Below are positions 35,041-45,372 of a stretch of DNA of 64,000 bases, piece by piece. The stretch comes from Uloborus plumipes. Taxonomy: Eukaryota; Arthropoda; Arachnida; Araneae; Uloboridae. Numbering within the stretch: the stretch's first letter is position 1; each line of letters begins with the position of its first letter. The notes beneath the pieces are model-generated. The model was given only the letters and a program-made list of their open reading frames with translations, ran no database searches and was not told the origin of the DNA. The stretch is from positions 102,067 through 166,066 of the forward strand of contig JAXGGA010001173.1 of NCBI GenBank assembly GCA_038373865.1. The letters run 5' to 3'. The translations under genes and the position numbers were made by a program.

Positions 35041-35999
35041 TATTCTGTTGATACGGGTTTAAAAAGTTGTAAAATTTCAGGAAAAAGGTAGTTGACAACG
35101 AGGGAGATTATATCACTAATAAAAATTTAAAACTTGCTAAAAAATACATTCATTTAAAAAATAAGTAAAAAAGTACTTTTCTACATTGCTTTCCGCTTAT
35201 AATACTACAATGATGTTAAAATATTTAGTTATTTAATATTAACCTGAAAATATTACTTATAGGAAATGAAAACGTCGATTTCGTCATTTGAATAACTTTA
35301 CTGGAGGAAAATTTTGTTATTACAAATGAAATTTCTATTAAAAGAAATTTACGGCAAAGTTGCTCAATAATGCCTCAGGCAGAAATTAAAATGTATATCA
35401 AGAAAATATGTTTTTAATTATGTGCATTTGTACATTTTTACTTGAAAATATATGGTTATATGATAAAGATTTCAAAAAGATGGACTGAAAATTGGAAAGA
35501 TATTTTTTTAAACAATTTTTACTGGATTCCAGTTTGACGAAAAGAAATCCAAATTGTGCAGGGAAAGTTTAAATGCAGCAAACAAATTGCAATTTTGAAT
35601 TTTGAATTGGACCAGAATTTATAGTAGATAAACTGGTACTTTAATCAATATGGCACAACCGAAAATAGGTAAATTTCCTTTAGCTTGGAAACCAGTCAGT
35701 ACTACACGTAACACATTGCAATAGCTTCACTATTGAATTCACAATGTCTGTTACTTAGTGGCTTATATGAGAACGTTATTCTTTATTACTATATAAGCTT
35801 TTTTATATTTCTAAATATTATTTTCTGAAAAATCTTTTGATTGTTAAAACTTTTTTAGTTCTTGAAAATATGTAACTGCATGTAATAGTCATCACATGTT
35901 TTTGAGATTTTCTTAGAATATTGAGTTCTTCAATGAAAGAAAGAGTGAGGAATTAAGGTAATGTTGATCATGTTTTCTGCAAAATGAAGTAAAGTTTAT
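35041..35999. other. unique AT-rich DNA, nothing recognised
   Basis: No coding frame, RNA gene or repeat boundaries are seen. Confidence 0.4.
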
Positions 36000-36102
36000 T
36001 ACGAGGCGCGTCCATAAAGTAAGGGCCGTTTGGTCCCAGAAAAAAATATACTCATAAGAAGAAAAAAAAATATTGTCATATTTAGTTAGGTATAAAATTA
36101 CT

Positions 36103-36476
36103 TTACTTCTCTACATAATCGGCGTTCACTTCAAAGCATTTTTCGTACCGCTGCACCAACTTCTTTAACCATTCTGCGTAGAAGCTTGCCGCATGAAAGT
36201 TGAACCAGATGATAAAGGCGTTTTTAAGTTCTTCTTCAGTTTCAAAACGTTGTTCACAGAGCCGCTGTTTAAAATGCAAGAGGATGTAGTTGCTCGGTGC
36301 AAGGTCGGGACTGTACGGTGGGTGGTCAAAAAGCTTCCAACGAAAATCTTGAATTTTCTCCGTGGTTTTGGAAGCAGTGTGAGGATGCTCGTTATCGGGG
36401 AGGAAGGTTGTGTCTGATGAGTTTCCCACGGCGTACGCACTTCATAGTTGGCGGTATCAACGATTTTTGCGGCCAT
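36103..36476 (-). pseudogene. mariner transposase, C-terminal part
   Basis: Two overlapping minus-strand frames together cover the end of a mariner transposase. One gives ANYEVRTPWETHQ; after a frame change the other gives PDNEHPHTASKTTEKI, then DHPPYSPDLAPSNYIL and a C-terminus of about 60 residues. In the family this includes the second catalytic Asp (in the DN.RPH block) and the third (SPDLAPSDY; here the last position is Asn instead of the usual Asp, if my alignment is right). The N-terminal helix-turn-helix and first Asp are absent, so the enzyme cannot be active. Confidence 0.8.
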
Positions 36477-36502
36477 TGTTCTTTGAATTCATGGACCTGT
36501 AG

Positions 36503-37164
36503 CAGGGGTGCCCACAGGGGGGGATTATGGCGCAAGTTGCGCCATCAAAATTTTGGGGGGGGGGGGGATTTTTAAAACTAATTTGTATGTTTATTTATTT
36601 AAATTATTTATTAATTATTTTTTTTAATTTAAATTATTTCTTTTATTCCGTTATTATAATTTTTTATTTATTTATTTCCAGTGTGCGTGCTTGGAATGTC
36701 TAGATGAGAACAAAGGCGATTCTATTCCGCGCTTAATTAGTACTTGTAAAAAATTAACAATAAATAAAAAAATAACATTTATAATTTAAAAAATAATAAT
36801 AATATTTAATAAATTTTTCAATAATACTTAAAAAATAAATAAATAATATTTAAATTCATAAATAAATAATACAGTCGATGCTCGTTATAACGACCACACG
36901 TTATAAAGACCATCCTAATATAACGACCGGTGAGAAAATCCCCAACTGTATCCCAATATACTCTATTTTCCACCTCTTATAGCGACCATTCGTTATAAAG
37001 ACCGTTTTCTGTAGGACGGAGACGGTCGTTATATCGAGCGTCGACTGTATTTAGAAAAATAAATTTAATAAAAAATAGGGGTAAAAATAAAAAATAAAAA
37101 GCACAAGAGTGTTGTGAAAAAAAAAAAAAAAAAAAAATTGGAGGGGGGGGGATGGGCACCCCTG
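36503..37164. mobile_element. hAT MITE (CAGGGGTGCCCA ends)
   Basis: CAGGGGTGCCCA at 36503 and its inverse TGGGCACCCCTG ending at 37164. The flanking 8-mers ACCTGTAG (36495-36502) and ACCTGCAG (37165-37172) differ at one base, consistent with an aged hAT target duplication. G-runs lie just inside both ends. The interior is A/T-rich and holds a further MITE. Confidence 0.85.
36872..37047. mobile_element. Tigger/pogo-like MITE inside the hAT MITE
   Basis: CAGTCGATGCTCGTTATAAC at the left; in reverse from the right CAGTCGACGCTCGATATAAC. TA flanks at 36870-36871 and 37048-37049. 176 bp; internal words TTATAxxGACC recur in both orientations. No coding capacity. Confidence 0.85.
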
Positions 37165-37408
37165 ACCTGCAGTAATAAAACCTATCCGCATCGCCATTAT
37201 TTAAATATGAACAAACGGCCCATACTTTATGAACGCGCCTCCGTATTACTATAGGAGTATTTTATAGTATTATGTATAGATAACGGCCAAAAGAGAGTTA
37301 AAAAAAAAAAAAAAAAAACATTTAGAAATACTTTCGATTGTCACAAGGAATATTTCCATGAATTAATACTATTCTAGAGCATTTAACTATTCCTGGCTTA
37401 ACTGGCAC

Positions 37409-37571
37409 CAGGGACGTCATTTCGAAATTTTCCAGGGGGTAGCAAAGGGTGCATACACAATGTAGAATTTACCAAAAATTGGCAAAAACCACGCCCACTT
37501 ATATGCCAATACATTGATCTCCCAAAGTCAGGGGGTGGTAATTGACCCCCCCCCCCCAAATGACGGATCTG
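37409..37571. mobile_element. CAGGCCCGTCATTT MITE, copy 2 (hAT type)
   Basis: Starts CAGGGACGTCATTTCG and ends AAATGACGGATCTG. Both sides carry ACTGGCAC (37401-37408, 37572-37579), a perfect 8 bp duplication that places the family in hAT. It is the reverse orientation of copy 1 at 32200 (shared CACGCCCACTTATATGC and AATACATTGAT). Confidence 0.85.
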
Positions 37572-37579
37572 ACTGGCAC

Positions 37580-39205
37580 TATGTGTCATCGTGACAATTA
37601 GAGGGAAAATACAGAATCTCTCTTTTTTGCTATGTTTTGTTCGGCTTCATTAGGGCTTATTTTTTATTTCATTAATAGCACCGAGCACCCTGGAAATAAG
37701 GATTAAAAATTACCTCTCGAGTCAAAGTACTTGGTACATCACGAATAAGCGTAAAAATTATCGTCTACTTTTACTAAACACATTCAGCATTCTTTTACGA
37801 ATCTTGATTTATCGGATTAAAATATTTAAACTATTTATCTTCTTAATAGTCAATGATCCCTCATATGTTATCATTATTATTACTTGAATGATTGGAAATG
37901 AGCTTTGTTAGTAATCTCAGGCAGGATCTTCATTTGGGGGGAGGAGCCCTTAGGACAGGAGAATGTTTCATGTATTTGTGAATTATATGCTTTGTGTGGT
38001 AAATTCCTACTTTAGGGTCCGGGTTTGACTATTTTTTTCAGACTGTAGCTTAAGGTTGCAATCATTTAGCTTAAAATCGCCAAACAGTCCAATCATCGAA
38101 TTAAAATCACCAATCAATCCAATCATCCAATGGTTGCCAGATTTAATAATTTATCGCCGGACCTTAAACTAGGTTTCATCCGTTTTGTGTTTGTACATAG
38201 ATTTTTAAACTTTGAATTCACTTCTAGTAAAGTGAACTCAAAGATTAACTGCAAGCGAGTTTTTTTTATTTATTTGTTTTAGTTATTTTTATAGAAACAA
38301 TTTCATGTATTATAGTTATTGATACATGAAATATTGAATAATAAACTTCGGAATTGATATTATTCGTCTTTATTAGCAAAAACTCTTTTGAGATAAATGT
38401 TTTAAACAGTTTTTTCAATTATAGTTAGATATTTAATTTTTTTTGGCACCTGATGAAAGTAGTTATTCTTTGAAAAAAAAAAATTGCGTTTTATTCCTTT
38501 ATAATTAGACACCTGTAAATCGTTTTTTCTTTCCTCAACTTGGATTTATTTATTTATTATTTTTTTGGAGGAAATATTTCGAAATTTATCAATGTCCTTT
38601 ATTTTCCCTATTTTTGTCCACTTACAAATCATGAACAAATATCTGAGTTTAAGATATGCTACTGTTTAAAAAATAAGGGTTATAACTTGCTAAAACATTA
38701 CGCCTAAGAGTTTAATGGAATGTATTTAACACTCGTTTTACAATACCTTTTTTTTTTCTTTTCAGAAAGACTATAACTCCTAAAAATTTTATTTCGAATA
38801 ATTTACAGCTGTTTAGGGAGAAAATCGGCTGTTTTCCAAAAATCGATATTGACTAGTAAGAATTAGGCTAATTTTGCTCTGGGCAAATTTCTTGATTACG
38901 AATAAAATAATGCGAATTGCCTAAATTTCAAAGAATCTCATTATCAGGGAAGCAAGTTTTGATAAAAGTGAAAAAGAGATGGTTTAGAAACCTGGATAAG
39001 CATAGAATATTTCCATAAATTCGTGTTGAAGTATTCTTGTTCCCAAGTAAAAGCTATGGTACTAATATTATCTATCTATTAATATCTGCGTTTAAGTTTT
39101 AGGTTTTGATTCATAAACTTGCTTTATGTGCCAGTTTAATGCATTAATGAATAAATTTAAAAAAAATATTGATTGAAATATTTTCTCAATCTTTACTTAA
39201 AAATA
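37580..39205. other. unique AT-rich DNA with one small repeat
   Basis: At about 38012-38168 TTTAGGGTCCGG and CCGGACCTTAAA form weak inverted ends around repeated CCAATCATC words, possibly a small MITE. Nothing else is recognised. Confidence 0.35.
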
Positions 39206-39380
39206 CAGACATGCCCGCTTAATCGAATAGTCAACTTGCAACAAAATTTTATTCTAATAAGCGAGATATTTCATTATCTGGGAATGAAATGGCTTAAGAA
39301 CAACGGTTTGGTACATTGAAAATGTATTACATTAAGCATCGTATTCTTTTAACCGATATTCTAATAAGCGGACTTGATTG
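39206..39380. mobile_element. old pogo/Tigger-like MITE
   Basis: CAGACATGCCCGCTTAATCG at the left; in reverse from the right CAATCAAGTCCGCTTATTAG. The left flank is TA, the right flank CA (decayed). Same style of ends as 5454-5611. Confidence 0.5.
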
Positions 39381-39517
39381 CAATACTCTTTAAATCATCA
39401 ACGAGGACTAGACAAATTACAGTAAAGCCTCGTAACGTCGCTCATTCGGATATATTGCGCTTTTTCTTCGTGTCCCAAAAAGTTATGCATCTAGGTACTT
39501 ATATTAAAAACTGAGTA

Positions 39518-40498
39518 TCTTTCTAACTATCTTTCTTTCTAACTATCTTTCTATGTCACGCTTCTTTCTCCTGAACGCCAATGACCTGAAAGTCGAACCA
39601 GGTACCGATAGATAGGTAATTTTTCAGGCTTCATTAGTTTCAATTTATATAATTATACGATTTTAATTAGCGAAGATATCAATCAATAAGTAGTCAAATT
39701 TAAAGCGATTAAGCCTAATAAATGATTAAACTTCCAAGACAATTTATTTCTTACCGTTGCCATTTTGAATTAAAACGTTAATTAAATTATTGAACTATTT
39801 AAAATTCCAAGATATTTATTTCTCTCCGTTGCGATTTTAAATTAAAACGTTAATTAAATTGATTTTTTTAAAATGAAAGAGTGTTATTTTTTTTCCATCG
39901 TCAATTTGAATACGTGTTATAACAAAGTTCTAACAATTGTTTTTATTCTAATTATTAATGACATATTTTTTCTCTGGTACCATTTTGAAAATGTGTTTTT
40001 AAATAAAATTGCAATTGCTGTTTTTAGAAGGGACTTTTTTTGGCTGCGATCCAAATATTAAAAGAACTTTTTCGTTTAGAATTTTGCAATTAATTTTACA
40101 GGAAGAAAGCGGTTTGGAAATAATTATTTTTGGAAAGGAATTTTATTTGTTATTTAGGGAGAGTGCTAAGTATGCGCTACTTGACATCGTCTTTATTTTT
40201 GAGGAAGCATGTGCAAATAATTCGATTGATTCTTTGATGCAGGAAAGCTTTTTAGCGAGCCGCTTTAGCGGGGAGTAGTTTATTAAACTTTTCCTTGGTA
40301 CTTTAAAGGCGAGCCGCCTTGGCGGCGAGTAGTTTATTGTAACTTTCCTCGCTACTGTAAAGGCGAGCCGCCTTGACGGCGAGTAAACTGTTTAAACTTT
40401 CCTCATTACTTTAAAGGCGAGTCGCCTTGGTGGCGAGTAGTTTTCTCAAACTGACTTCACTACATTACAGCCCTTGCAACGCCGGGCCACGCAGCTAG
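39518..40498 (+). mobile_element. non-autonomous Helitron with tandem tail
   Basis: The 5' end TCTTTCTAACTATC follows an A and the first ~160 bp match the Helitron at 2087. The 3' end is ...GGGCCACGCAGCTAG then T. A 54 bp tandem repeat with GC hairpins precedes it. The frames inside (such as 40009-40278) show no Rep/helicase motif; the last codons of that frame lie in the tandem tail. Confidence 0.7.
40255..40445. repeat. 54 bp tandem repeat, 4 units
   Basis: GCGAGCCGC-type starts at 40255, 40309, 40363 and 40417, each exactly 54 bases apart. Each unit has an inverted CCGCC-TT-GGCGG-like hairpin followed by GAGTAG and TTTxxAACTTTCCTC. Units differ by a few substitutions. Confidence 0.9.
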
Positions 40499-40600
40499 TA
40501 TTCTTTTAAAAGGTGAATTTATCTATGACATCACTGGAAAAATAGGGTATAATTCTCCAATATGGTATTTTCTTCTTTAAATTAATGAAATAATTTGCTA

Positions 40601-41066
40601 CACTGTAAAAAAAGGAATGTTGTTTTTACAGTGTAAGACAGCTAATTTTATAGTAATAGAATGTAAAAATAGCTAAGTTTACAGTGATGAACTGTGCAAT
40701 TGCTAACTCTACAGTACTAAACTGTAAAATTGCTAATTTTACAGTAATGAAGTGTACTATTGCTAACTCTACAGTACTAAACTGTAAAACTGCTAATTTT
40801 ACAGTAATAAACTCTAAAACTTAATTTAACAGTTAATTACCGCGCATTTTATAGTTTTAAACTGGAACCTCTGCTGCCAGTATTATACTGCTGCTTTTAT
40901 AGTATAATACAGACACATTTTTCGACAAAAACTAAAATTTCTTACTTTACAGTAAGAAACTAAAATTGCTAGTTTTACAGTTTATTACTGTGCGTTTTAC
41001 AGTTTTAAATTGGAACCTTGGCTGCCAGAATTATACTGTAAAAACAACAGCTCATTTTTTGCAGTG
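40601..41066. mobile_element. 466 bp element with CACTGTAAAAAA ends
   Basis: CACTGTAAAAAAAGGAATGT then TGTTTTTACAGT at the left; the right end in reverse begins CACTGCAAAAAATGAGCTGT and also continues TGTTTTTACAGT. The ~30 bp terminal repeats are clear. No matching target duplication is visible. The interior has a 60 bp tandem repeat. No coding frame; superfamily uncertain. Confidence 0.7.
40681..40810. repeat. 60 bp tandem repeat of ACTGTAAAA / TTTTACAGT
   Basis: 40681-40740 and 40741-40800 match at nearly every position, with a partial third unit. Within each unit TGCTAACTCTACAGTACTAA and TGCTAATTTTACAGTAAT alternate every ~30 bases. The ACTGTAAAA word is also the terminal motif of the host element. 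Confidence 0.85.
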
Positions 41067-41386
41067 CATGCGTTCTATATATCGAAAATATATTGCAGTT
41101 ACAATTGCAAATTTCGATCCGTATTAGAAGATAAAATAATAGGAATACTATATTTATTATTATCATCTTTTTAATTAAAAAATATCTATTGTTATTTTCT
41201 TTTATTTTTATTAATAAAATTGTCCAAACATAAAGATAAACTAATATTTTTGTAGTTGCACAATTCATTTATTTGTACTTTTTTTTTACTCGAACTTTTT
41301 TATGACGTCTATTATATTTTGTTTTCGGATATATCGCGCTTTTTTCTTGTCTCCCGACAAGTGCGATACAACGAAAGGTTATTGTA

Positions 41387-42022
41387 ATTACCATTCAAAG
41401 GCTGGGAAAACCTTGAAGTAATTGACCCATTCGAATATCTGGACTCATATTATTATGGTTCCAATGAACTTGAACTAGATCCTGTTTTTCAGAAAATTAT
41501 GGAGATTGAATTGTTTAGTAGCTTTCATAAAGAAAAACACTTTTATGGCCCCTTTCATATATTCGAGATCATTTCAGTCTTATTTCGATTGCTCAATTCA
41601 ATACTTCCGTTTCTAAGAGAGAAGAACTGTGATTGATCACGATTATTAAATAGGAAATTGCAAATCAATCTTCAGTAATAATAGCTTTTGGAATGAGTCC
41701 CTTAGAAAGACGTCATAAACAAGTGCAGCAATGAGCAATATTTTCTTTAACCCATTTACGCCCAAGTTTTTTTTAACATTTTTTTTTCATTTTTTATCTG
41801 CTTAAAACTCTTACTTGGAATGGTTTACATACATTTTAGGCTTAAAATAGTTCGCCGTTGCCATGTTTATGAAGTTATTTAACGTCCTGTTTATGGCATA
41901 CTTTGCAGATATGTGAGCAAAATACGACCTTACTTGACTTTACTTTTGCAAAGTAACATTACAGAAGGGATCTGTGATCAATTTTAAGCAAATCATTTTA
42001 AAATACTTTAATTTTATGAAAA
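41387..42022. other. unique DNA, nothing recognised
   Basis: No coding frame or repeat boundaries are seen. Confidence 0.4.
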
Positions 42023-42023
42023 A

Positions 42024-43699
42024 CTAGCCGAGTACCCGGCCCTGTCCGGGTTTCGGCCGGGTATGGTGTTTTAGTGACACTCGTTCATAAATTTTTCAAC
42101 ATTAAAGTGCATATCTATACACACAATGGCTACTTCTGTAAACAATGGCAATTTTTTCTGACTGGACAAACTAAAAAACTGTATTACACACCTTAAATAC
42201 AAATGCAAGCTACAAATAATACTTAGGTAAATCGGAAATGTTATAAGCTTGGTACCGGGTGCGGCGGAGAAACTTGCAGACTTGAAAAGTCAACTAAGGG
42301 AAAAGTACATCATGTATCAGTTTACTACTTTTTATAAGATATGGTACCCATTCTGAAGTTTTATATTAGTTAGATTTAAAAACTACATCGGGAAGAATGA
42401 CGGCCTCTGTTAATGATGCACACATGTACCCTAGATTTGTTGCACTCCTTCGAGCATATCGGCTGATGGGATGTTGGTGATAGTAAGCCGGATGTTGTTC
42501 TTCAGGCGTTGCAGGGTCCAGGGCTTGTCGTTGTAAACGATCGATTTGAGATACCCCCATAAAAAATAGTCAGAGGGTGTCAAATCGGAAGAGCGGGCCT
42601 GCCACGGTACGTCACCTTTCAAGGAGACGTTATCACTCAACTGGTGAACCACAGCAAGTTTGTAGGGATGAAACTGGAGTTCGTTGTGAAGAATTCGTCG
42701 CAGTGTCCAATCAAAAATCCCCAAAGCAGCAGCGTGTTTACGCGCCGAACGCCTGGGAGAGCGCAAAAACGACTCCCTCACTTTTTCGACGTTTTCTAGG
42801 GTTCTGGAAATCCGTTGACCTCCTGGGCCTCTGTTTGCCACACTCTCACTTTCCCTGAATGCTTTCACCCACAAAGCAGTCGATTCCCAGCCAGGAATGG
42901 GAACAACGGGCTGAATTTTGAACCGAGTTAGGAAGGCACGTTGAGTGGCGACCACCGAAAGATTATTTGAAAAGTAAGATTCGGCGGCGAACGCTCGTTG
43001 CTCCTTTGTCCAACGCATGGCGACAACTAAACTATGAGATAACAAAACTTCAGGACCCTCTCTTTAAAATGAGACTCTTCCCACTCCTTTCTGACTACTC
43101 CTTGCTAATTAGCATCCAATTAAAATCAGCAAGTTTCTCTGTCGCACCCTGTAAAATCAATCGCACTGGAGTCAAATATTTCCAAACATTACACGTAAAA
43201 TAAGTCCCATCATTAGCTTATATCCTTGCGACTGCATTGGTGAAAACATCTTATGTACCTAACTTAGAAATTTTATGACTATAAACCTTTTCTGTTCTCT
43301 AACTGTTGCCAAAATCAATTATCTTTTTATTTAGTCTCGTTAGCGATTATTGGCACAGATGAATCTAAAAATCCTAAGAAAGCGATAAATTTCATACTTA
43401 CTCCAGAGAAGCCTTGGTTCACATTTTCATTATGATTACTATTAATATTGTTGTTGCATGGCAACCAAATTTTTGCAACAATGCACTGAAAATTTAATTA
43501 TTTAATGGGGAAATTAAATGAAATTTACTATTTTCCATAATAACTTTTTTAAACTAAGCTTTTTAGAAATAAATTATAGCTTATCCTGCTCTCTGTTACT
43601 GTAGCTATCTAACGGTGCAAAAATGATTAAAATCGGTCCAGTAGTTTGGAAGATTACCCCGGACATACGGTTTCAGAAGTAGTCTTTTATGTATATAGA
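42024..43699 (-). mobile_element. Helitron (minus strand) carrying a transposase remnant
   Basis: Read on the minus strand it begins TCTATATACATAAAAG after an A and ends with a hairpin CCCGGCC-13 nt-GGCCGGG (42035-42061 in plus coordinates), then a short spacer and CTAG (42024-42027) before T. This is a textbook Helitron end. No RepHel frame is present; the interior contains a DUF4817 transposase fragment at 42431-43018. Confidence 0.8.
42431..43018 (-). pseudogene. mariner-like transposase with N-terminal DUF4817 domain, internally deleted
   Basis: The open frame of about 195 aa starts MRWTKEQRAFAAESYF (an upstream in-frame Met exists; this start fits the family). Residues about 1-55 match the DUF4817 domain often found fused to arthropod mariner-like transposases. 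Residues 70-125 contain a helix-turn-helix region. Then PSDYFLWGYLKS (about 148-159) is the conserved block near the last catalytic position. The family is usually around 350 aa; here the central DDE core is missing between about residues 128 and 132, so it cannot catalyse transposition. The frame is nevertheless uninterrupted, suggesting a fairly recent deletion or a retained DNA-binding role. Terminal repeats of the mariner itself were not found, so the Helitron may have captured it or it may be a nested, deleted copy. Confidence 0.8.
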
Positions 43700-43700
43700 T

Positions 43701-45119
43701 AACAAAGCTTCATGGACACGCGATAAACGCTAAACAAATGGTTAAAGCACCTTTTATAGTACAATACAAAAGCAGCAAATATGTCCGCTTTTTTTTAATT
43801 AAAAGTAAATAAATACTTCCAAAACGTTAAAAGATAAAACGTGCATTAAAATGTATAAATTTTATCAAAAATAATGGTGTTGGCAGATTTTTTCTTTTGG
43901 GTGAAAAAAGCGCTTTGGGTCCCCCCCCCCCGCACACACACACGAATTGCCCACATACTAGGGAAAATAACAAAAATAAATGTAAGTTCACCTAAATAAA
44001 TAACTTTAACAACTGCAAATTCGTTGTAGCCTTTTCTTTCAGGTAAAGATAGGCATTCAAGATTTCCTTTTATTTTCTGTTGCTAAAAATCAAAATATTA
44101 ATTACAACTGAAAAAAAAGTCTAATGTATAGTTTTTTCACAGTAAACTCATTTACAAATTTCTCTTCATTTTGATTTTGTCAATCAATCTCTAGCTTTCG
44201 TCCGTGTTAATAATACGAGAAATGGCATTTCGATTTTTAATAACTACTTGCCCCTCTTTTTGGGGAGCTGGAGGATGAAAAGTTAAGAATCAATTCAAAA
44301 TCGACCCAATTTTCTTTTGTTTTGGGTACAAAATAATTTTTATTTTGCGCTGTAATAGATAATAAGGTTGCAAATTCTTCCTCAAGCGTTTGTGTTATTT
44401 TTTTTTTTTTTTTTTTTAGTTTTTAAATTCTTCCTTAAGCGTTAGTGTTATTTTTTTTAGTTTTTAAAAAGTACCCTTAAAATAGCTTAATCAAAAATCT
44501 CTGATCTTCGTCAAAAGTGTTTCAAGAAATTAAGATGCAAATCCACCTTTAAGTTCGCTAGACACGTGTGCCTTAAACTTCTTCGTAGGCTTTGTTAAGT
44601 CATTTTGAGGGGTTCAAACTTGAAAAAAAAATGTTTAAATAAAAAAAAGGAATGAAATTTTCAAACCAAAACCTCTTAAAGGGGAAAAAACGTTAAATGC
44701 ATTTTTTAAGAAGTGAAATGGACGAAACCCATAATAAATTGAACTGCGGTTAATTGAATCAGTGGATAATAAAAGCAGTCACTTTAGTAAATTAAATAAT
44801 GAAAATCAGAACATAATCTAGCTTTATTGAATCAGTAACTTTATTGAATCAAAACTAATTAAAACAAACGTGATTCATGTAAGAGGAGGCCACTGTAGTA
44901 GGGATCTATTCCATAAAAAATTAAATTTCTTTGGATGAAATAGAAGACGGCCAAAAATTACATTCTTTCGATATTTAACCTGTAGAATGTTTGAAATTTA
45001 GTATTTTTACAGACAAACAAAAAAAAAAAGTTCAAGTGTAATATTTAACGGAATCTTTTTTTTCTCGTTTTTCTCTATGCTGAATTTCATTTAAAACGAA
45101 AATGGGAGACTATCCTTCG
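43701..45119. other. AT-rich DNA, nothing recognised
   Basis: Poly-C followed by a CA run (43921-43943) and poly-T runs (44399-44418). No gene or bounded repeat. Confidence 0.4.
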
Positions 45120-45372
45120 GGGTTATCCACAAAATATGTCACGCTTTAAGGGAGGAGGAAGGTTCATGGAAATGTGACAATTTGGGACAAAGGGAGAGAG
45201 GGGGTAACAAGAAGCGTTTTTATGATCTTTTGCGTTTTTATGTAATATTGTGTTAGTGAAAAATAACGTGTGACAAAGGGGAATGGGGGAAAGTGAAATG
45301 TGACACTTTATAACGAAGGGGGGAGGGTCGAAAAATAGTGAATGGAACGTGTAAAATCATTTATGGACAGCC
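45120..45372. mobile_element. MITE with GGxTxTCCAxAAA ends
   Basis: GGGTTATCCACAAAATATGT at the left and, in reverse from the right, GGCTGTCCATAAATGATTTT. The interior is purine-rich on this strand (GGGGGAAAGTGAAATGTGAC) and matches a fragment near 3050-3130. No coding frame; boundaries are accurate to a few bases. Confidence 0.6.

Larger units (their letters stand above)
36002..37243. mobile_element. mariner element with nested insertions
   Basis: Left CGAGGCGCGTCCATAAAGTA, right in reverse CGGAGGCGCGTTCATAAAGT, both followed by a GGGCCGTTTG block and flanked by TA (36000-36001, 37244-37245). It is interrupted by a hAT MITE at 36503-37164. Without that insertion only ~570 bp remain, so the mariner was already an internally deleted copy retaining the 3' part of its transposase gene. 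Confidence 0.85.
39420..41384. mobile_element. TA-flanked MITE split by later insertions
   Basis: Left CAGTAAAGCCTCGTAACGTC; in reverse from the right CAATAACCTTTCGTTGTATC; TA on both sides. TTCGGATATATxGCGCTTTT recurs just inside both ends (39447 and 41324) in the same orientation. The interior is filled by a Helitron and another element. It could be one split MITE or two truncated copies. Confidence 0.45.

Noticed and set aside
43449..43464. Fourth X-box (GTTGTTGCATGGCAAC)
   Set aside because: One half-site is out of register with the 14-base consensus, and it lies inside a Helitron.
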